Assembly (NCBI GenBank): GCA_024500155.1
Contig: CM044872.1
Location: 56,177,460-56,241,459, forward strand
Length of the DNA: 64,000 nucleotides
Reading direction: 5' to 3'
Source: Chenopodium formosanum
Taxonomy: Eukaryota; Streptophyta; Magnoliopsida; Caryophyllales; Amaranthaceae
Numbering within the stretch: position 1 is the first letter of the stretch; every line of letters starts with the position of its first letter. Under the pieces are notes generated by a model. That model was not told where the DNA came from. It ran no database searches and saw nothing but the letters and a program-made list of their open reading frames with translations. The translations under genes were made by a program, and so were the position numbers. Below, piece after piece: positions 11,561 through 22,603 of the stretch.

Positions 11561-12079
11561 AGATGGATAAAAAGTTATAATTTTATGGAAATTTTATTCA
11601 TTATTATAATCAATCCTTGTTTAAATAGGAGAGTAACTTAGCACTTAGCAACCGTAATTCATGAAACAACACGGCTAATCCTTGTTTGTATTTGTATGAA
11701 CGTCGGCCTGTTAGCTTTGCACGGGATATACCATACAAAAATATAGTTATTGGTGTTAAATTTAAAAAAAAAAAAAAAAAAGTATGATCAATAGAATTTG
11801 AGTATTAGGGATTGTGGTGATTATATAATAGATATAGTTTTCAGTTTTCACAGGAATTTTAATGTGTTTACACATAACAATAAACTACAGTGTGCTCCAT
11901 ATATTTTATGTACGTAGTATAAACACATGTAAATTGTAAGCTTTTTATGTCAGCCAAGAAAAAGTATAATTGTTATACGGAAATCCAACAAAAATCAATT
12001 CAGCAGCATCGCAATACGAGACAAAATTGCAATTAAAAAAAGAAGAAAAAAAAAAAAAAAAGTAAGCAAACAAACTTAC

Positions 12080-12521
12080 TGGACGTGAGTATGTTTGGTT
12101 TCTTGAAAATTTCTTGAAAAACCAATTGCTCCGAAGTCAGGAAACTCCAAATCCTTGTGCTTTTATTGCTACAAATTCATGGAGTAGTAATCATGGTTGA
12201 ATCATGATGAATGAGAATTGATTAATCACAGTAAGAAAGGCAGAAGTTAAGTATTAATTACCTATTGTTGTTGACGATTAACTTGCTGCAACGATACTCC
12301 AAAATTATCAAGTTCCTTGCGACGGCGACAATCGAAAGAGGGATGTCAGGGGAAATTCTTAAAGACTGTAAAAAAACAATGCAAGATGTAATTGTGATTA
12401 AGTCTTAGATAATTAGTTGGAAAAAAATACAAGTACGAGTTCGAATATTTACCTTTGCGGCTGCAAATTCAAGAAGAACAATAATAAGCAGTTGCAGGGG
12501 AAAGTCGGCTACCTTGTTCAT
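12080..12521 (-). CDS. Possible small spliced gene, unrecognised product, 3' end unresolved
   Basis: On the minus strand a TATA-like CTATAAAAATAAGG near 12580-12567 precedes an ATG at 12521. Three segments join with good splice sites: 12521-12453 (23 residues, hydrophobic LLIIVLLEFAAA, signal- or anchor-like), 12365-12262 and 12168-12080. The last ends at a strong GTAAGT donor. The phases 0 and 2 are kept across the junctions and the roughly 87-residue reading frame has no stop. I do not recognise the protein and did not find a convincing next exon. It may be a pseudogene fragment or chance. RNA evidence would decide. Confidence 0.25.
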
Positions 12522-12743
12522 CAAAGTATGTCTACCGTAATAATGTGATATAGAGGAGTCAAATCCCTTATTTTTATAGGTTTCGGTTGACAATTATCTT
12601 TTGTAATTGGGAATCTAAACTTGGTACTTAAGAATTTCCATAAATCAAATTCAGTACTTTAAAAAAAAAAAAAAATGCTAGTGACTCCCAAGTTAAGCAA
12701 AAGGGTCAAGACCTTATCACGCCAAACACTTTAAATCGTGTAT

Positions 12744-13430
12744 GTAACACAGTCTCGAGGGGGCAATTTGTAGACACGGAAATTTTATAAGTGTTATACA
12801 TTAAATTAAATAAATTAATTAGGGTTAAATCATGTTAATAATCCATTTTAATTATTTTTGGCTCATCCAAATAAATATTCCGAATTAATTCGGGTTATAA
12901 AATAAATCAAACGAACCAGGTTAAAAGACTTCTAAGTCATAAAATAGGCCAGACACAAACCTACTAAGTCCACTCAAGGGGTTCTCATCTCCTATAAATA
13001 CACATTTCTCCATCAGTTGAAGGGATCCAGAAATCATTATTCCATGAGCTCATAAAAGTCAAACGGAATTCTCTCTGAAGTAAGTCAACAAGCACATCAA
13101 ACTCGTGCCGACTTATTCAGATACACTCAAACACATTTAAACGGGGTTAAGCTTCATAAGCCCTCGTCCAGGTGTATTCAAACAAAACCCTTGAATACAG
13201 GTTAACATCATCAAACGTCCCCCTGCGTTCACAAGTCGACGTTATCAAACGTCAACCTACAAGTGTCACACACGTGTCATCGTCAAGCTGCGGAACAGAA
13301 TCAGGGGATTTAGTTTACATTATTATAAACTTTTATACAGAGATTGTATCCAAAATTCATATATTAATATAAATTCATTTGTTATTTATTTCCCGTCTTT
13401 ATTTATTTAGACTCGAAATTTGTGTAAACA
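12744..13430 (+). mobile_element. Orphan LTR with polypurine tract (remnant of an LTR retrotransposon)
   Basis: A 662-bp sequence at 12769-13430 starts TGTAGACACGG and ends GTGTAAACA. It is immediately preceded by a polypurine-tract-like AGGGGGCAATT, the usual arrangement at the internal/3'-LTR border of plant Ty3/gypsy elements. A TATA-like CTATAAATA at 12992-13000 fits an LTR promoter. No matching 5' LTR or coding region lies upstream, so this is a truncated element or recombined 3' end. No target duplication can be checked. Confidence 0.6.
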
Positions 13431-13746
13431 AGCACCATTAGAAATTAATTACTACTCCATCAAAATAATGCGTTGGATAATGTAGCATGCCCTTAAACTC
13501 TAAGACACCCAGAATTCCATTAACACTTCAATATAAGCTCAAAATTGAAAAAAGATATCATTTTCAGCAAAAAAATCATCGAATTGAAATTTAATACACG
13601 AAAATATCATTTCAGACCAAAATCCAAATCCGAAGTCATATAATTCCAAAATCTCCCAAAAATGCAATTATAAATCCAAAATAAACAATAAATCCATAAA
13701 TCAAAACTAAAATTATATAAAATCTAAAATAAAGCGAGAAAAACGT

Positions 13747-13880
13747 ACCTTGGTAGTTGAAGTGATATGACGGAATCCACGATTGAGAGCAGCGAGCAAG
13801 AAGAAGGGCGATAAATTGAAGATTGAGAGCAGCAGCAAGAAGATTGATGTGAGTAGATTTTTTTAGGGTTTAGAATCTGG
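13747..13880 (-). other. Isolated leader-like exon (5' UTR type)
   Basis: Read on the minus strand, an AAACCCTAAAAAAATC start is followed by a CT-rich stretch and a strong AAG/GTACGT donor at about 13748. This is typical of a plant 5' untranslated exon. No downstream coding exon is obvious. The orphan LTR lies between it and the small gene candidate at 12521, so it may be the stranded leader of a disrupted gene. Confidence 0.3.
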
Positions 13881-14005
13881 TAATTTTTTTATTTTTTTTT
13901 ACATTTCATAATTTCGGGGAAATAGGGAATTTTTATTTTCAAGGTATCATAATTTGACGTTAGGAAATGGGAAGTTTTAGAAACAGAAAAATTAGGATAA
14001 AAAAT

Positions 14006-14520
14006 GGAAATTTTGTGTAGAACTATCCTAAAGTTAGGGTTCTTTGTAAATAACTACCCATCTTTTTTTATTTGTTTATTACTACTACTCGTAAGTTTAG
14101 AAACGTTTCTGTAGCACTACCCACTAACGTTTTTCGTCCAATTAAAATGTTATTTTGGCCCAATTTTTCACTTTTATCAATTACAATGGCCAATTAATGC
14201 TAAAATAAGCAAAAACCCCAATTCAAATAAACCCCAACCATAGAAATCAAAATCCCCAAATAATACTAAACTCATGAACCCTAAAGTGAATTCTAATTAA
14301 AACCCTAAATAGGTTAATTAAGGTAAATTAAAACCTTTAAACAAATTAGGAGAGTTAATTGGGTGGCAAAAGTGAAAAAAGTGGGCTGCGGTAACATCTT
14401 AATTGGACGGAAAATAATAATGAGTAGTGCTAAACGTTTGGGTAGTTCTAAACAAATAAAAAAAATGGATAGTTGTTCACAAATGACCCTATCTTAAGGG
14501 TAGTTCTACACAAAATTTCC
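14006..14520. mobile_element. Mutator-like MITE 1 (515 bp, 9-bp target duplication)
   Basis: The ends form long imperfect inverted repeats beginning GGAAATTTTGTGTAGAACTA at 14006 and complemented at 14520; similarity extends over roughly 150 bp on each side. Flanks are ATAAAAAAT at 13997-14005 and ATAAAAAAA at 14521-14529, eight of nine matching. Long terminal inverted repeats with 9-bp target duplications are the hallmark of Mutator-like elements. No transposase is encoded. A relative lies at 15196-16019. Confidence 0.8.
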
Positions 14521-15195
14521 ATAAAAAAAGTCTCTTAAAAGTTACCCAATTTCAGCCCTTTTTAACTTAGATTCATCCCTTTAAAAACCCATTATTTTGG
14601 GCTAATCCAGATTTGGGGATCAGTTTTGGGTGGTTATGTTCCACTTCCCTCTCAATTGTTGTTGTGGGGATCGAAAACGAATTCTCCCTACTAAGTGTAG
14701 TCCTAATCATCACTACACCAACAAACAATTGGTTGTTTAATTATACTATGATACCTACTTAAAGCTCAATTAACAACACAAGTGTGAAGCATAATCTTAA
14801 CTAAATTTTCTCATTTGTACTCGTGTCTGTCAGCCTACTAAACAAGTGTAAAGTACATACCAACTATTCAACTATTGATCTACCACTTAGCAAACCATTA
14901 GTGAAGCACTGTTCTTGTAGATATGAGTGTAAATTATTGTATTATTATAAATAACTAACAAAAATTCATATACCAGTAAAAACACAATATTTTTATTGTA
15001 CCTAATAACTAATAAGGTTTTTTTCAAAAAAACAAATAATAACTAATAAGGTCATGTTAGACCAAATTTTAATTTCTCACACATGAATTGATCTACGTAC
15101 TCCTTCTCTATTCATTCTTCCTTCATAAGTACGAAGTACTAACTTATTTATGACAAAAAAAAGAATTTTGAAGTACTTAATTAACATTAAAATAA

Positions 15196-16019
15196 GAAAA
15201 TTTTGTCTAGAACTACCCTAAAGATAGGGTCATTTGTGAATAACTATCCATTTTTTTATTTGTTTAGAACTACCCATAAGTTACAAAACGTTTGGATAGC
15301 ACTACCCATTAACGTTTTCCGTCTAATTAAAATGTTATTGGGCCCACCTTTTCACTTTTTCCACTTAATTAATTTCCCTAATTACCTTTTCTCTCCTCCT
15401 AATTAACTTTCCCTCCATTCTCACTCAAAAATCCAAGAGAGCATACTTAATCAATTGAACACAAATTCTCAATTATTCAAGTAATGTTTCACACTTTCCT
15501 TTTAATTCATTGTTTATTGTATTTGTTTACAAGTTTTAATTGAACGCAATTAACATAATTAGGGTGTAAATTAGTGATTCGGATTAGGGTTTATGGGTTC
15601 AAATACATTTAAGGGTTTTGATTTCTAGGGTTTAGGGTACAATTAAGTTCTAGGTTTCGGTTATTTTGACTTTGAGATCGAATTCAATTGCATTTTAATT
15701 ACTAATTGGTCATTGTAATTGGTAGGATGTCTAATTGGCCATTGTAATTGGTAGGATGTCTAATTGGCCATTGTAATTGATAGGATGTTTAAATTTGGGG
15801 GTTTTAATTTCTAGGGTTTAGGGGAAATTAATTAGGGATGAGAGAGAAGGTAATTAGGGGAGTTAATTAAGTGGAAAAAGTGAAAAAGTGTGTTAATGAA
15901 AAGTGCTACCCAAACTTTTCTTAACTTCTGGGTAGTTCTTAACAAATATTAAAAAAAAAAAAAACTGGTAGTTGTTCAAAAATAATCCTATCTTTAGAGT
16001 AGTTCTAGACAAAATTTTC
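15196..16019. mobile_element. Mutator-like MITE 2 (824 bp, 9-bp target duplication)
   Basis: The terminal inverted repeats begin GAAAATTTTGTCTAGAAC and match those of the element at 14006. Flanks are TTAAAATAA at 15187-15195 and TCAAAATAA at 16020-16028, eight of nine matching. The centre holds a 29-bp unit repeated three times at 15702-15788. No coding capacity is seen. The right end lies about 60 bp before the conserved upstream block of the ATL gene at 16283. Confidence 0.8.
15702..15788. repeat. 29-bp tandem repeat, three units
   Basis: Units at 15702-15730, 15731-15759 and 15760-15788 differ by one base each. They lie within Mutator-like MITE 2. Confidence 0.9.
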
Positions 16020-16079
16020 TCAAAATAATACTTAATTAAATATTAGTAAAAGGTAAAGAAAGCCAAGGATAAAGATACA

Positions 16080-16282
16080 TATGAACATATCCTTGCCAAC
16101 AACAAACATATAGAATGCAAATAAGATATAGGTAGAGGATCCACAAAATCTATTCTTTTTGTAACTTTAGCCCACTATATATTCATCATTTTACACAACC
16201 ACAATTCCACATCCAACTCTATCCACTCCTCCTACAACAATAATACTCTCTCTCTTCCTTTAGCAAAATCCAAAATTTAAAC
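16080..16282 (+). promoter_or_regulatory. Promoter and leader of ATL gene at 16283
   Basis: A block from about 16095, starting near TCCTTGCCAACAACAAACAT, is shared with the upstream region of the paralogue at 21824 (from about 21612). Both contain a TATA-type CTATATATT (16175-16183 here) about 105 bases before the ATG and a CA-rich leader. The shared block marks the duplicated promoter. Confidence 0.65.
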
Positions 16283-17017
16283 ATGTTTCCTTCAACTTCT
16301 TTATCTTCTATTCCCCAAGAAATCATTACTAGCCTTCATTATTCTAGAAGATTACTACTTCACTCCCCATTCCACCCTTCACCACCTACAATAGAAGCAC
16401 CAACACCAACCTACCAAGTCCTAGACCCGAATTCGAGCCATGGCAACCCCCGCTTTGATGCTAACATAGTCATGATCCTCACGGTGTTGATATGTGCGTT
16501 AATATGTTCGTTCTGTATAAACGCCATCATTAGGTTTGTGATCAAGTGCTCAAGTATGATTATTGGAGAGTCTAATTACCACCTAAACCATGATCAAAAG
16601 AAGAAGAAATGTAATGGCTTAGACAAAAGGGCATTAAAGACATTTCCAATGGTAAAATACTCAACAGAGGTGGAAATTCAAGGGTTGGGTACAGAGTGTG
16701 TGATATGTTTGTCAGAGTTTAAGGGTGGAGAAAAAGTTAGGATATTACCAAAATGCCATCATGGTTTCCATATTAAGTGTATTGATAAATGGCTTGGTTC
16801 AAACTCCTCTTGCCCTACTTGTAGGCAATCTTTAGTTGAAACTTGTAACAAGATTATTGATTGTGGAGATGATCATCAAAATACCTCATCATCGTCGTCT
16901 TCGACGAGATTAACTACATCATCGCCATCATCTAGGGAGGTGATAGTCGTGAGTATCATGCCACTTGAAAGGGAAGATTTGGTGCGAAATTACAGGAGTG
17001 AAGTTGCTCAAAGTTAG
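16283..17017 (+). CDS. ATL-family RING-H2 E3 ubiquitin ligase, copy A
   Basis: This is a single-exon gene of 244 residues. It has a hydrophobic transmembrane segment at about 61-84, a basic stretch, a GLD motif at 112-114 and a RING-H2 finger with C139, C142, C158, H160, H163, C166, C177 and C180, spaced as in ATL proteins, with Pro between the last two Cys (CPTC). The tail is Ser-rich and ends in a segment (PLERED, then YRSEV) shared with the other two ATL proteins here. ATL proteins are membrane-bound E3 ligases that pass ubiquitin from an E2 to substrates. Size and the lack of introns are typical. The resemblance is to the ATL72-80 type. It is paired with 21824-22603, to which it is about 80-85% identical by eye. 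Confidence 0.93.
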   Translation: MFPSTSLSSIPQEIITSLHYSRRLLLHSPFHPSPPTIEAPTPTYQVLDPNSSHGNPRFDANIVMILTVLICALICSFCINAIIRFVIKCSSMIIGESNYHLNHDQKKKKCNGLDKRALKTFPMVKYSTEVEIQGLGTECVICLSEFKGGEKVRILPKCHHGFHIKCIDKWLGSNSSCPTCRQSLVETCNKIIDCGDDHQNTSSSSSSTRLTTSSPSSREVIVVSIMPLEREDLVRNYRSEVAQS

Positions 17018-17542
17018 CCAAATTCTAGTAGTACTTTTGTAGGATTTTCCTGATTTTAACAATTTTTTTAATTTTTTAGTAGTGCACATGATAGATATTT
17101 CGGAGCGAGTAATTATTAATACTAGTAATTAAAAATTTAAAAGTTCTATGCTTTGGCAATTTGATTTGTCTGCAATTTACGTAAATCAAATGTCTATATT
17201 ATTGGATTAATCCTTTTTCGAAAGCATCTTCAGTGATTAACTAAGATGGACCACTTATTACTTGACTTGTCAATTGTCATATCCACATTCTAGCTACAAC
17301 TTTTTCGAAATACGAAGTATAATTAATCTTCTCTGATCCATTGGTAAGCTATGAACTTGTATAACACGTGAAACATATATTAACACATACAATATGTGGT
17401 CGAGTTCGTTGGATAACATTATTAAATTAGAAAAAGAGTTAAGGGAGATTCATGAATTGAATAAGTTTAGTGAACTACTCCACATATTATTAACAGATTT
17501 TATTTATGATATATTGAAATTGTGTATTACTAGATTAATAGA

Positions 17543-17561
17543 GGGGGGGGGGGGGGGGGGG
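17543..17561. repeat. Poly(G) run, 19 bases
   Basis: Nineteen consecutive G residues lie within the segment duplicated after each ATL gene. The related copies lack it, so it is a local expansion, or possibly an assembly artefact. Confidence 0.85.
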
Positions 17562-18589
17562 TGGGTTTGCAAATTATCTAACCTTCCACATCTAAGGGGT
17601 TTTAAATTCAATTTTATTTTATTCGATTTTTGAAACAGTGGTTAAAATTTTATTTAAGGGCACTTTTGCCAACTAGGACATACTCTCATGGGGCCTACCC
17701 CCTATGGGATTATAACAATGCAATTACAAGTGATAATTTTCCACTTAAGTTGGTCTACTTAATCATAGTGAATTAGCTAGCTGTCGAAGCCGTGCAGTAG
17801 TTGCAATCCTTTTCTCTTAAATTCTCAAATCCTCAAACAAATATCCACTTCTTCATTTCTTATTTAAATATATATAATTTAAAGTTTTTTAAAATATTTT
17901 GTTTACTTTAAATTGGAGAACACTAATAAAATTAGGACAAACTTATCTTAAAATCTAAAATATATGTGCTATTTATGATGAACGGATAAAGATTTTTTGT
18001 AAAGTAAATATAACGATAACTAATACGCAGTAATGGAGAAATAATCGAAAATTGTTGGACGTACATGGACCCGTGCACCATTGGTGAGCAGTTGAATCTT
18101 CTATTTATTGACAATCTGACATTGAACCAAAACAAGCAAAATATTAATGATAAGATGATAAGTAAAATGTCACTTTTTAGTGTGTTCTAGTACATGCTCA
18201 ACTTGTTATTTACATGTATCAATGTCACTCGACTTTTGTTAGTAATGCATTTGTGCTTCCTAAAAGGATGATTAAAGAACAAAACTTTCTTGTACCCATT
18301 AATTTCCCCTTCATTCACAAGCTATTGCTATTTGCATGCGATGGCAAATTCTTTTTTCATTACCCTACAACTTTCTATTTCGACACTGATAGGCCATGTT
18401 ATGTTAATATGTTACTCTTCCAAGTATGCATTTATCTTAAATACTTTTACATTTGTTTTTAATAAAAACACATGTAACATGTAAGGCGGCCTATACTAGA
18501 CTCACAATTACTTCTTGAAAAGTTTGTGAACAACATCTTACTACCAACTACTTTTTCGTATTAGTTAACTTTTATGAACAAAATATCTT

Positions 18590-18595
<6 letters not shown>

Positions 18596-18648
<53 letters not shown>
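18596..18648. repeat. Poly(T) run, 53 bases
   Basis: An uninterrupted T run. It could be the reverse-strand tail of a retroposed sequence, but no SINE or LINE body is recognisable beside it. Confidence 0.85.
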
Positions 18649-18720
18649 CAGTTCTGAAAAGCCTACTTAATTACTATCTTGATTCTAAAATTTTTAACTA
18701 CCTTTTTGGATACCTCTTAT

Positions 18721-18889
18721 GGCCTGTTCTCTTCAGCTTAATTTCAGTTTAGTTCAGTTCAGTTCCTAATTTCCTTCTCTTATAAACAATTCATTTTAGC
18801 TCTATTCAGTTTAGTTCAGCTTCAATTAGTTCAATTCATTTCTGTTCAGTTCAGTTTAGCTCAGTTTAGTAAATCAGAATAGACCCTTA
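18721..18889. mobile_element. Small MITE, relative of 24181-24290
   Basis: It begins GGCCTGTTCTCTTCAGC and ends CAGAATAGACCC, rich in internal CAGTTTAGTTCAG words. The sequence at 24181-24290 matches it in reverse orientation (AGGACCTGTTCTGATTTAC). No clear target duplication is seen. The family cannot be named from sequence alone. Confidence 0.55.
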
Positions 18890-21605
18890 CTATACACAAA
18901 ACGTTGTGGCCTGGATAAATTTAGGGATATGATCTTTCATTTCCGTTTGATTAAATGGGTTAATTATGTCTTCTTGAAAACATTCCCGTACATTTTGAAG
19001 ATGTACACTCCTGGATTAGGGCAAACCCATAAGTTGTTTAATTTATTTAAAGTTAAAGTTAATCATTATTGATGGTTGTTAATTTGTTATTGTAGTAATT
19101 GCAACTATAGTTAATAATTTAACCATAGTTTTCTTAGACACTACAATAAGCCCCCACAAATATGATTAAACATTTAAACAAACTTGATTTGGGTTAATAA
19201 GTATCTGAGATCCGCCCTACAAGTTGAAGGCATGCAGCAAATAAAACAATGTATAATTGCAATTGTACCAAGAAAAGAATCGTGCTTTTGAGAAACACCA
19301 ATCAAAACTTTGTAATAATAATCTTGTATAATGATACTAGTTTGGATAGTTTAATGTTTCTTTTAAAAGGCTGTAAATTGAATTATTTTCTTGGCTAATC
19401 TTAGTTATTTAACCAAGTAAATTAACAAATGAAGCTTATCCAGTAATCCGTACTTATATCACTTTAATCAAGATGGTTAATATATAATTATCGGATTATT
19501 GGTGCAAGATATTAAGCTGCTCTATATCTTGTGCACTTGTGGTACGATCAAAGTATATAAGTGCAAGATTAGATATTAAACTTTACAATAAGGGAAACAG
19601 TGGACAAAATGAAAAGAGCACTGTACTTTTTTTTTTTTTTTGTTATTACCACTATAAGAAAATTCTAGTCTTTAAAAGCTCTTATTATTACAAACACTTT
19701 TAGTAAAATAATGTTGCTTATAACTTTTATTAAGTTGATTAAGGCTATAGTTTGTTGATATAATGCTCATCATTTTTGTATTAGCGGTACTTTAGGGGGC
19801 ATGAATGTCTTATCCATAATTAGAGGTGGCAACTGGGTTATTTAATTTGATTTGTTTTGGTCAGGTTTAATTTATTTTGATCAGTTTGTATCCGTCGGTG
19901 AGGAAGCTTTCGAGTACGGGTTCGGGAAGGGTTGGACCTTTGAGCCTGTGAAATTTAGCTTAGTACATACCTTCTAAAATAAACACCCCCAATTAGTACT
20001 TTCTAATTAAGAATAAATTAAACTTGTTAAAAAAACAAACACTTGAAAAGGACTAACAAGGTGCTTGCTTACAATATACTCCGTACTAAGTATGGTTTAG
20101 ATTAACAATAGCAAGTATTCTTAATTAATGTAATTGAGTATCCTAAAAACAAAATTGTGAGATCCAGCTACTAATTGCATGGCTTAATGCAATTACTCCG
20201 TAACTATTTTAACGTACTATAAATACGTCTTTTGGATTGGACATGTGGTGTAGGATGCAAGCAAATACGAGGTGATCTTTTGCCTTTATACTCTTAAGCA
20301 CCTTGTCGTATAATTATAACCAAACATCTTGTAGTTTTATTTTATGTCAACTTGAAATTTGCAGGTCTTGTCACTCACCTTCGCTTTAGTTATCTTAATA
20401 ACCACTAACTACGCGCAAGAAGCTTATCCCTACTCTTCTTTTTTTTTTTTGCTCATAGGCTACTTGAATTGTGACAAAACTGATCCAATCAAAATGACTC
20501 GATTCAAACCAAATAAAATGAACTCGAATTATATAAATATAAATATAATATAATATAATATTATTCATATTCACGGACTTTTTACTTATATGAACGAATC
20601 ATGCAGATAACTATGAACCATCAATATTCATAATACTCCATAGTATAATACATGACACAAGTCACACAACACATGGACTACCATGAACTATACTCACCCA
20701 ATTCAACCAACTCATAAAAATGAAACCCATTTCATTCTTTCGGTTGACCCGTCAAATTTTAACTGCGTATTTGGGCCCAGTTTGATTATTATAATACCCA
20801 ATTAATCTTTAATTTTTGAGGAGCAATTCCCACTTAATCTTAATTATTAACACACAAGTGTACATGGCAATATGGCATAATCTTAATCAATTATATTACA
20901 AATTGCACTTTTTCTACACTTGTCAGTCTACTAATCAAGGCTCTTAATCTAAAATATTAGGGAGTAGAATTATGCACTTTTTTGCTTGTTTGACAAGTGT
21001 AGAGACTGAAGAAACAAACATGTTTACAAGTGTAAAGTTCAATTTTTCAATTCAAAAATTAAAAATAGATCTACCTGTTATTAGTGAAGAAGTACTCCGT
21101 AGTGCTCTAGTAGGCAAGTAGCTACGGAACGAGGTAGCTAGAGAAGGACTATTTTAACTTTGAAATATCTGCGAAATATATACAAGTACGAAGTACAATG
21201 TGTGTCATAATCAAGTAAGGTTTGTGTACTTAACTGGGCATTTTTATTTGTGGAATGGGTTGTACTGAGAAAGACATTTTACTACCAGTAGTATTCATTT
21301 TAGAAATATCTGCATAACATATATAACGGGCGTCATCAAGTAAGATTTGGTGTAGTTAAGTGGAGATTTGTCTTAGGTCCCAAAGTCGATTTCTCCCTAC
21401 CCCAGATGCTTGAGGGTGATGATCCCTTATCCATTTCCCTTATTTCTAGGAGTCCAACTCATAAAAAAAGTTGGACAAAAAATCGTCAGTATTAAGGTTT
21501 GATTAGGGTTTTTCTCTTTAACTTTAAAATTTTTTATACTAAGTTAAATAATAAGGCGGCTAGGTAAAATATACCAAGGAAACACACATCCTTGCTGTTA
21601 AGTGT

Positions 21606-21823
21606 TAACAAATCCTTGCCAACAACAAACATATACAAGTAGATTACAAATAAGATAACTATTCCTATACAAGTATATAGGATCGACAAAATCTATACTT
21701 TTTGTAACTTTAGGCCACTATATATTCATCTTCCAACACAACCACAATTCCACATCCAACTCTATCCACTCCTCCCACAATAACAATAATACATACTCTC
21801 TTTTTCTTTTACAAACCAAAAAC
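21606..21823 (+). promoter_or_regulatory. Promoter and leader of ATL gene at 21824
   Basis: It is colinear with 16090-16282. The TATA-type CTATATATT at 21718-21726 and the CA-rich leader are kept. The similarity extends to the ATG, so the duplication included the promoter. Confidence 0.65.
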
Positions 21824-22603
21824 ATGTTTCCTTCAACTTCCTTTTCTTCTATTCCCCAAGAAATCATCACCAACCTTCACTATTCTAGAAGATTACTACT
21901 TCACTCCCCCTTCCACCCTTCACCACCTACTACACAAGCACCTACACCAACCTACCAAGTCCTAGACCCGAATTCAGGCCATGGCAACTCCGGCCTTGAT
22001 GCTAACATAGTCATGATCCTCGCGGTATTGGTTTGTGCTTTAATATGCTCTTTATGCATAAACACCTTCATTAGGTGTGTGATCAAGTGCTCAAGTATGA
22101 TTACTGGCGAGCCTAATTACTATCTAAACATAATTAGTCATGATCAAAAGAAGAAAAGTTGTAACGGTTTAGATAAGAAGGCACTAAAAACATTTCCAGT
22201 GGTGAAATACTCGAAGGAGGTAAAAATTCAAGGGTTAGACACTGAGTGTGTGATATGTTTGTCAGAGTTTAAGGGTGGAGAAAAAGTTAGGATATTACCA
22301 AAATGCCATCATGGTTTTCATGTTAAGTGCATTGATAAATGGCTTAGTTCAAACTCCTCTTGCCCTACTTGTAGGCAATCTTTAGTTGAAACTTGTCAAA
22401 AGATTATTGGTTGTGGTGATGATCATCAAACTACCTCATCGTCGGAATCATCATCGTTGTCAACAACAACAACAACAACGACAACAGCAACAACAACAAC
22501 AGCAACAACAACATCAACAAGTGACATGGTTTTTGTGAGTATTGTGCCACTTGAAAGGGAGGATTTGGTGAGAGATTATAGGAGTGAAGTTGTTCAAAGT
22601 TAG
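21824..22603 (+). CDS. ATL-family RING-H2 E3 ubiquitin ligase, copy B
   Basis: This is a single exon of 259 residues. The transmembrane segment is at about 61-84, the GLD motif near 115-117, and the RING-H2 ligands are C142, C145, C161, H163, H166, C169, C180 and C183. It is the closest paralogue of 16283-17017, with the same N-terminus (MFPSTS, then SRRLLLHSPF) and the same C-terminal PLERED motif. Between the RING and the C-terminus a CAA/ACA trinucleotide tract encodes about 20 residues of mainly Thr with some Ala, absent from copy A. The role should be the same: membrane-anchored E3 ligase. The shared upstream and downstream DNA shows it arose by segmental tandem duplication. Confidence 0.93.
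   Translation: MFPSTSFSSIPQEIITNLHYSRRLLLHSPFHPSPPTTQAPTPTYQVLDPNSGHGNSGLDANIVMILAVLVCALICSLCINTFIRCVIKCSSMITGEPNYYLNIISHDQKKKSCNGLDKKALKTFPVVKYSKEVKIQGLDTECVICLSEFKGGEKVRILPKCHHGFHVKCIDKWLSSNSSCPTCRQSLVETCQKIIGCGDDHQTTSSSESSSLSTTTTTTTTATTTTATTTSTSDMVFVSIVPLEREDLVRDYRSEVVQS
22457..22520 (+). repeat. Coding CAA/ACA microsatellite in ATL copy B
   Basis: A run of ACA codons with interspersed GCA and ACG encodes a Thr/Ala-rich stretch. The paralogue has a short Ser-rich linker instead. Such tracts vary in length between alleles. Confidence 0.85.

Larger units (their letters stand above)
17018..21605. other. Noncoding region; copy 2 of the ATL downstream segment
   Basis: I see no convincing gene. 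Blocks at about 17400-17540, 17645-17800, 18215-18430, 19060-19180, 19260-19390, 20030-20130 and 20150-20260 recur in the same order after the ATL gene at 21824 and, in part, after the LINE at 4744. Also present are a 19-base G run (17543-17561), a 53-base T run (18596-18648) and a MITE at 18721. A degenerate ACTCG/GACCCG-rich stretch lies near 20490-20780. A diverged third copy of part of the segment indicates local duplication rather than selection alone. Confidence 0.6.
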
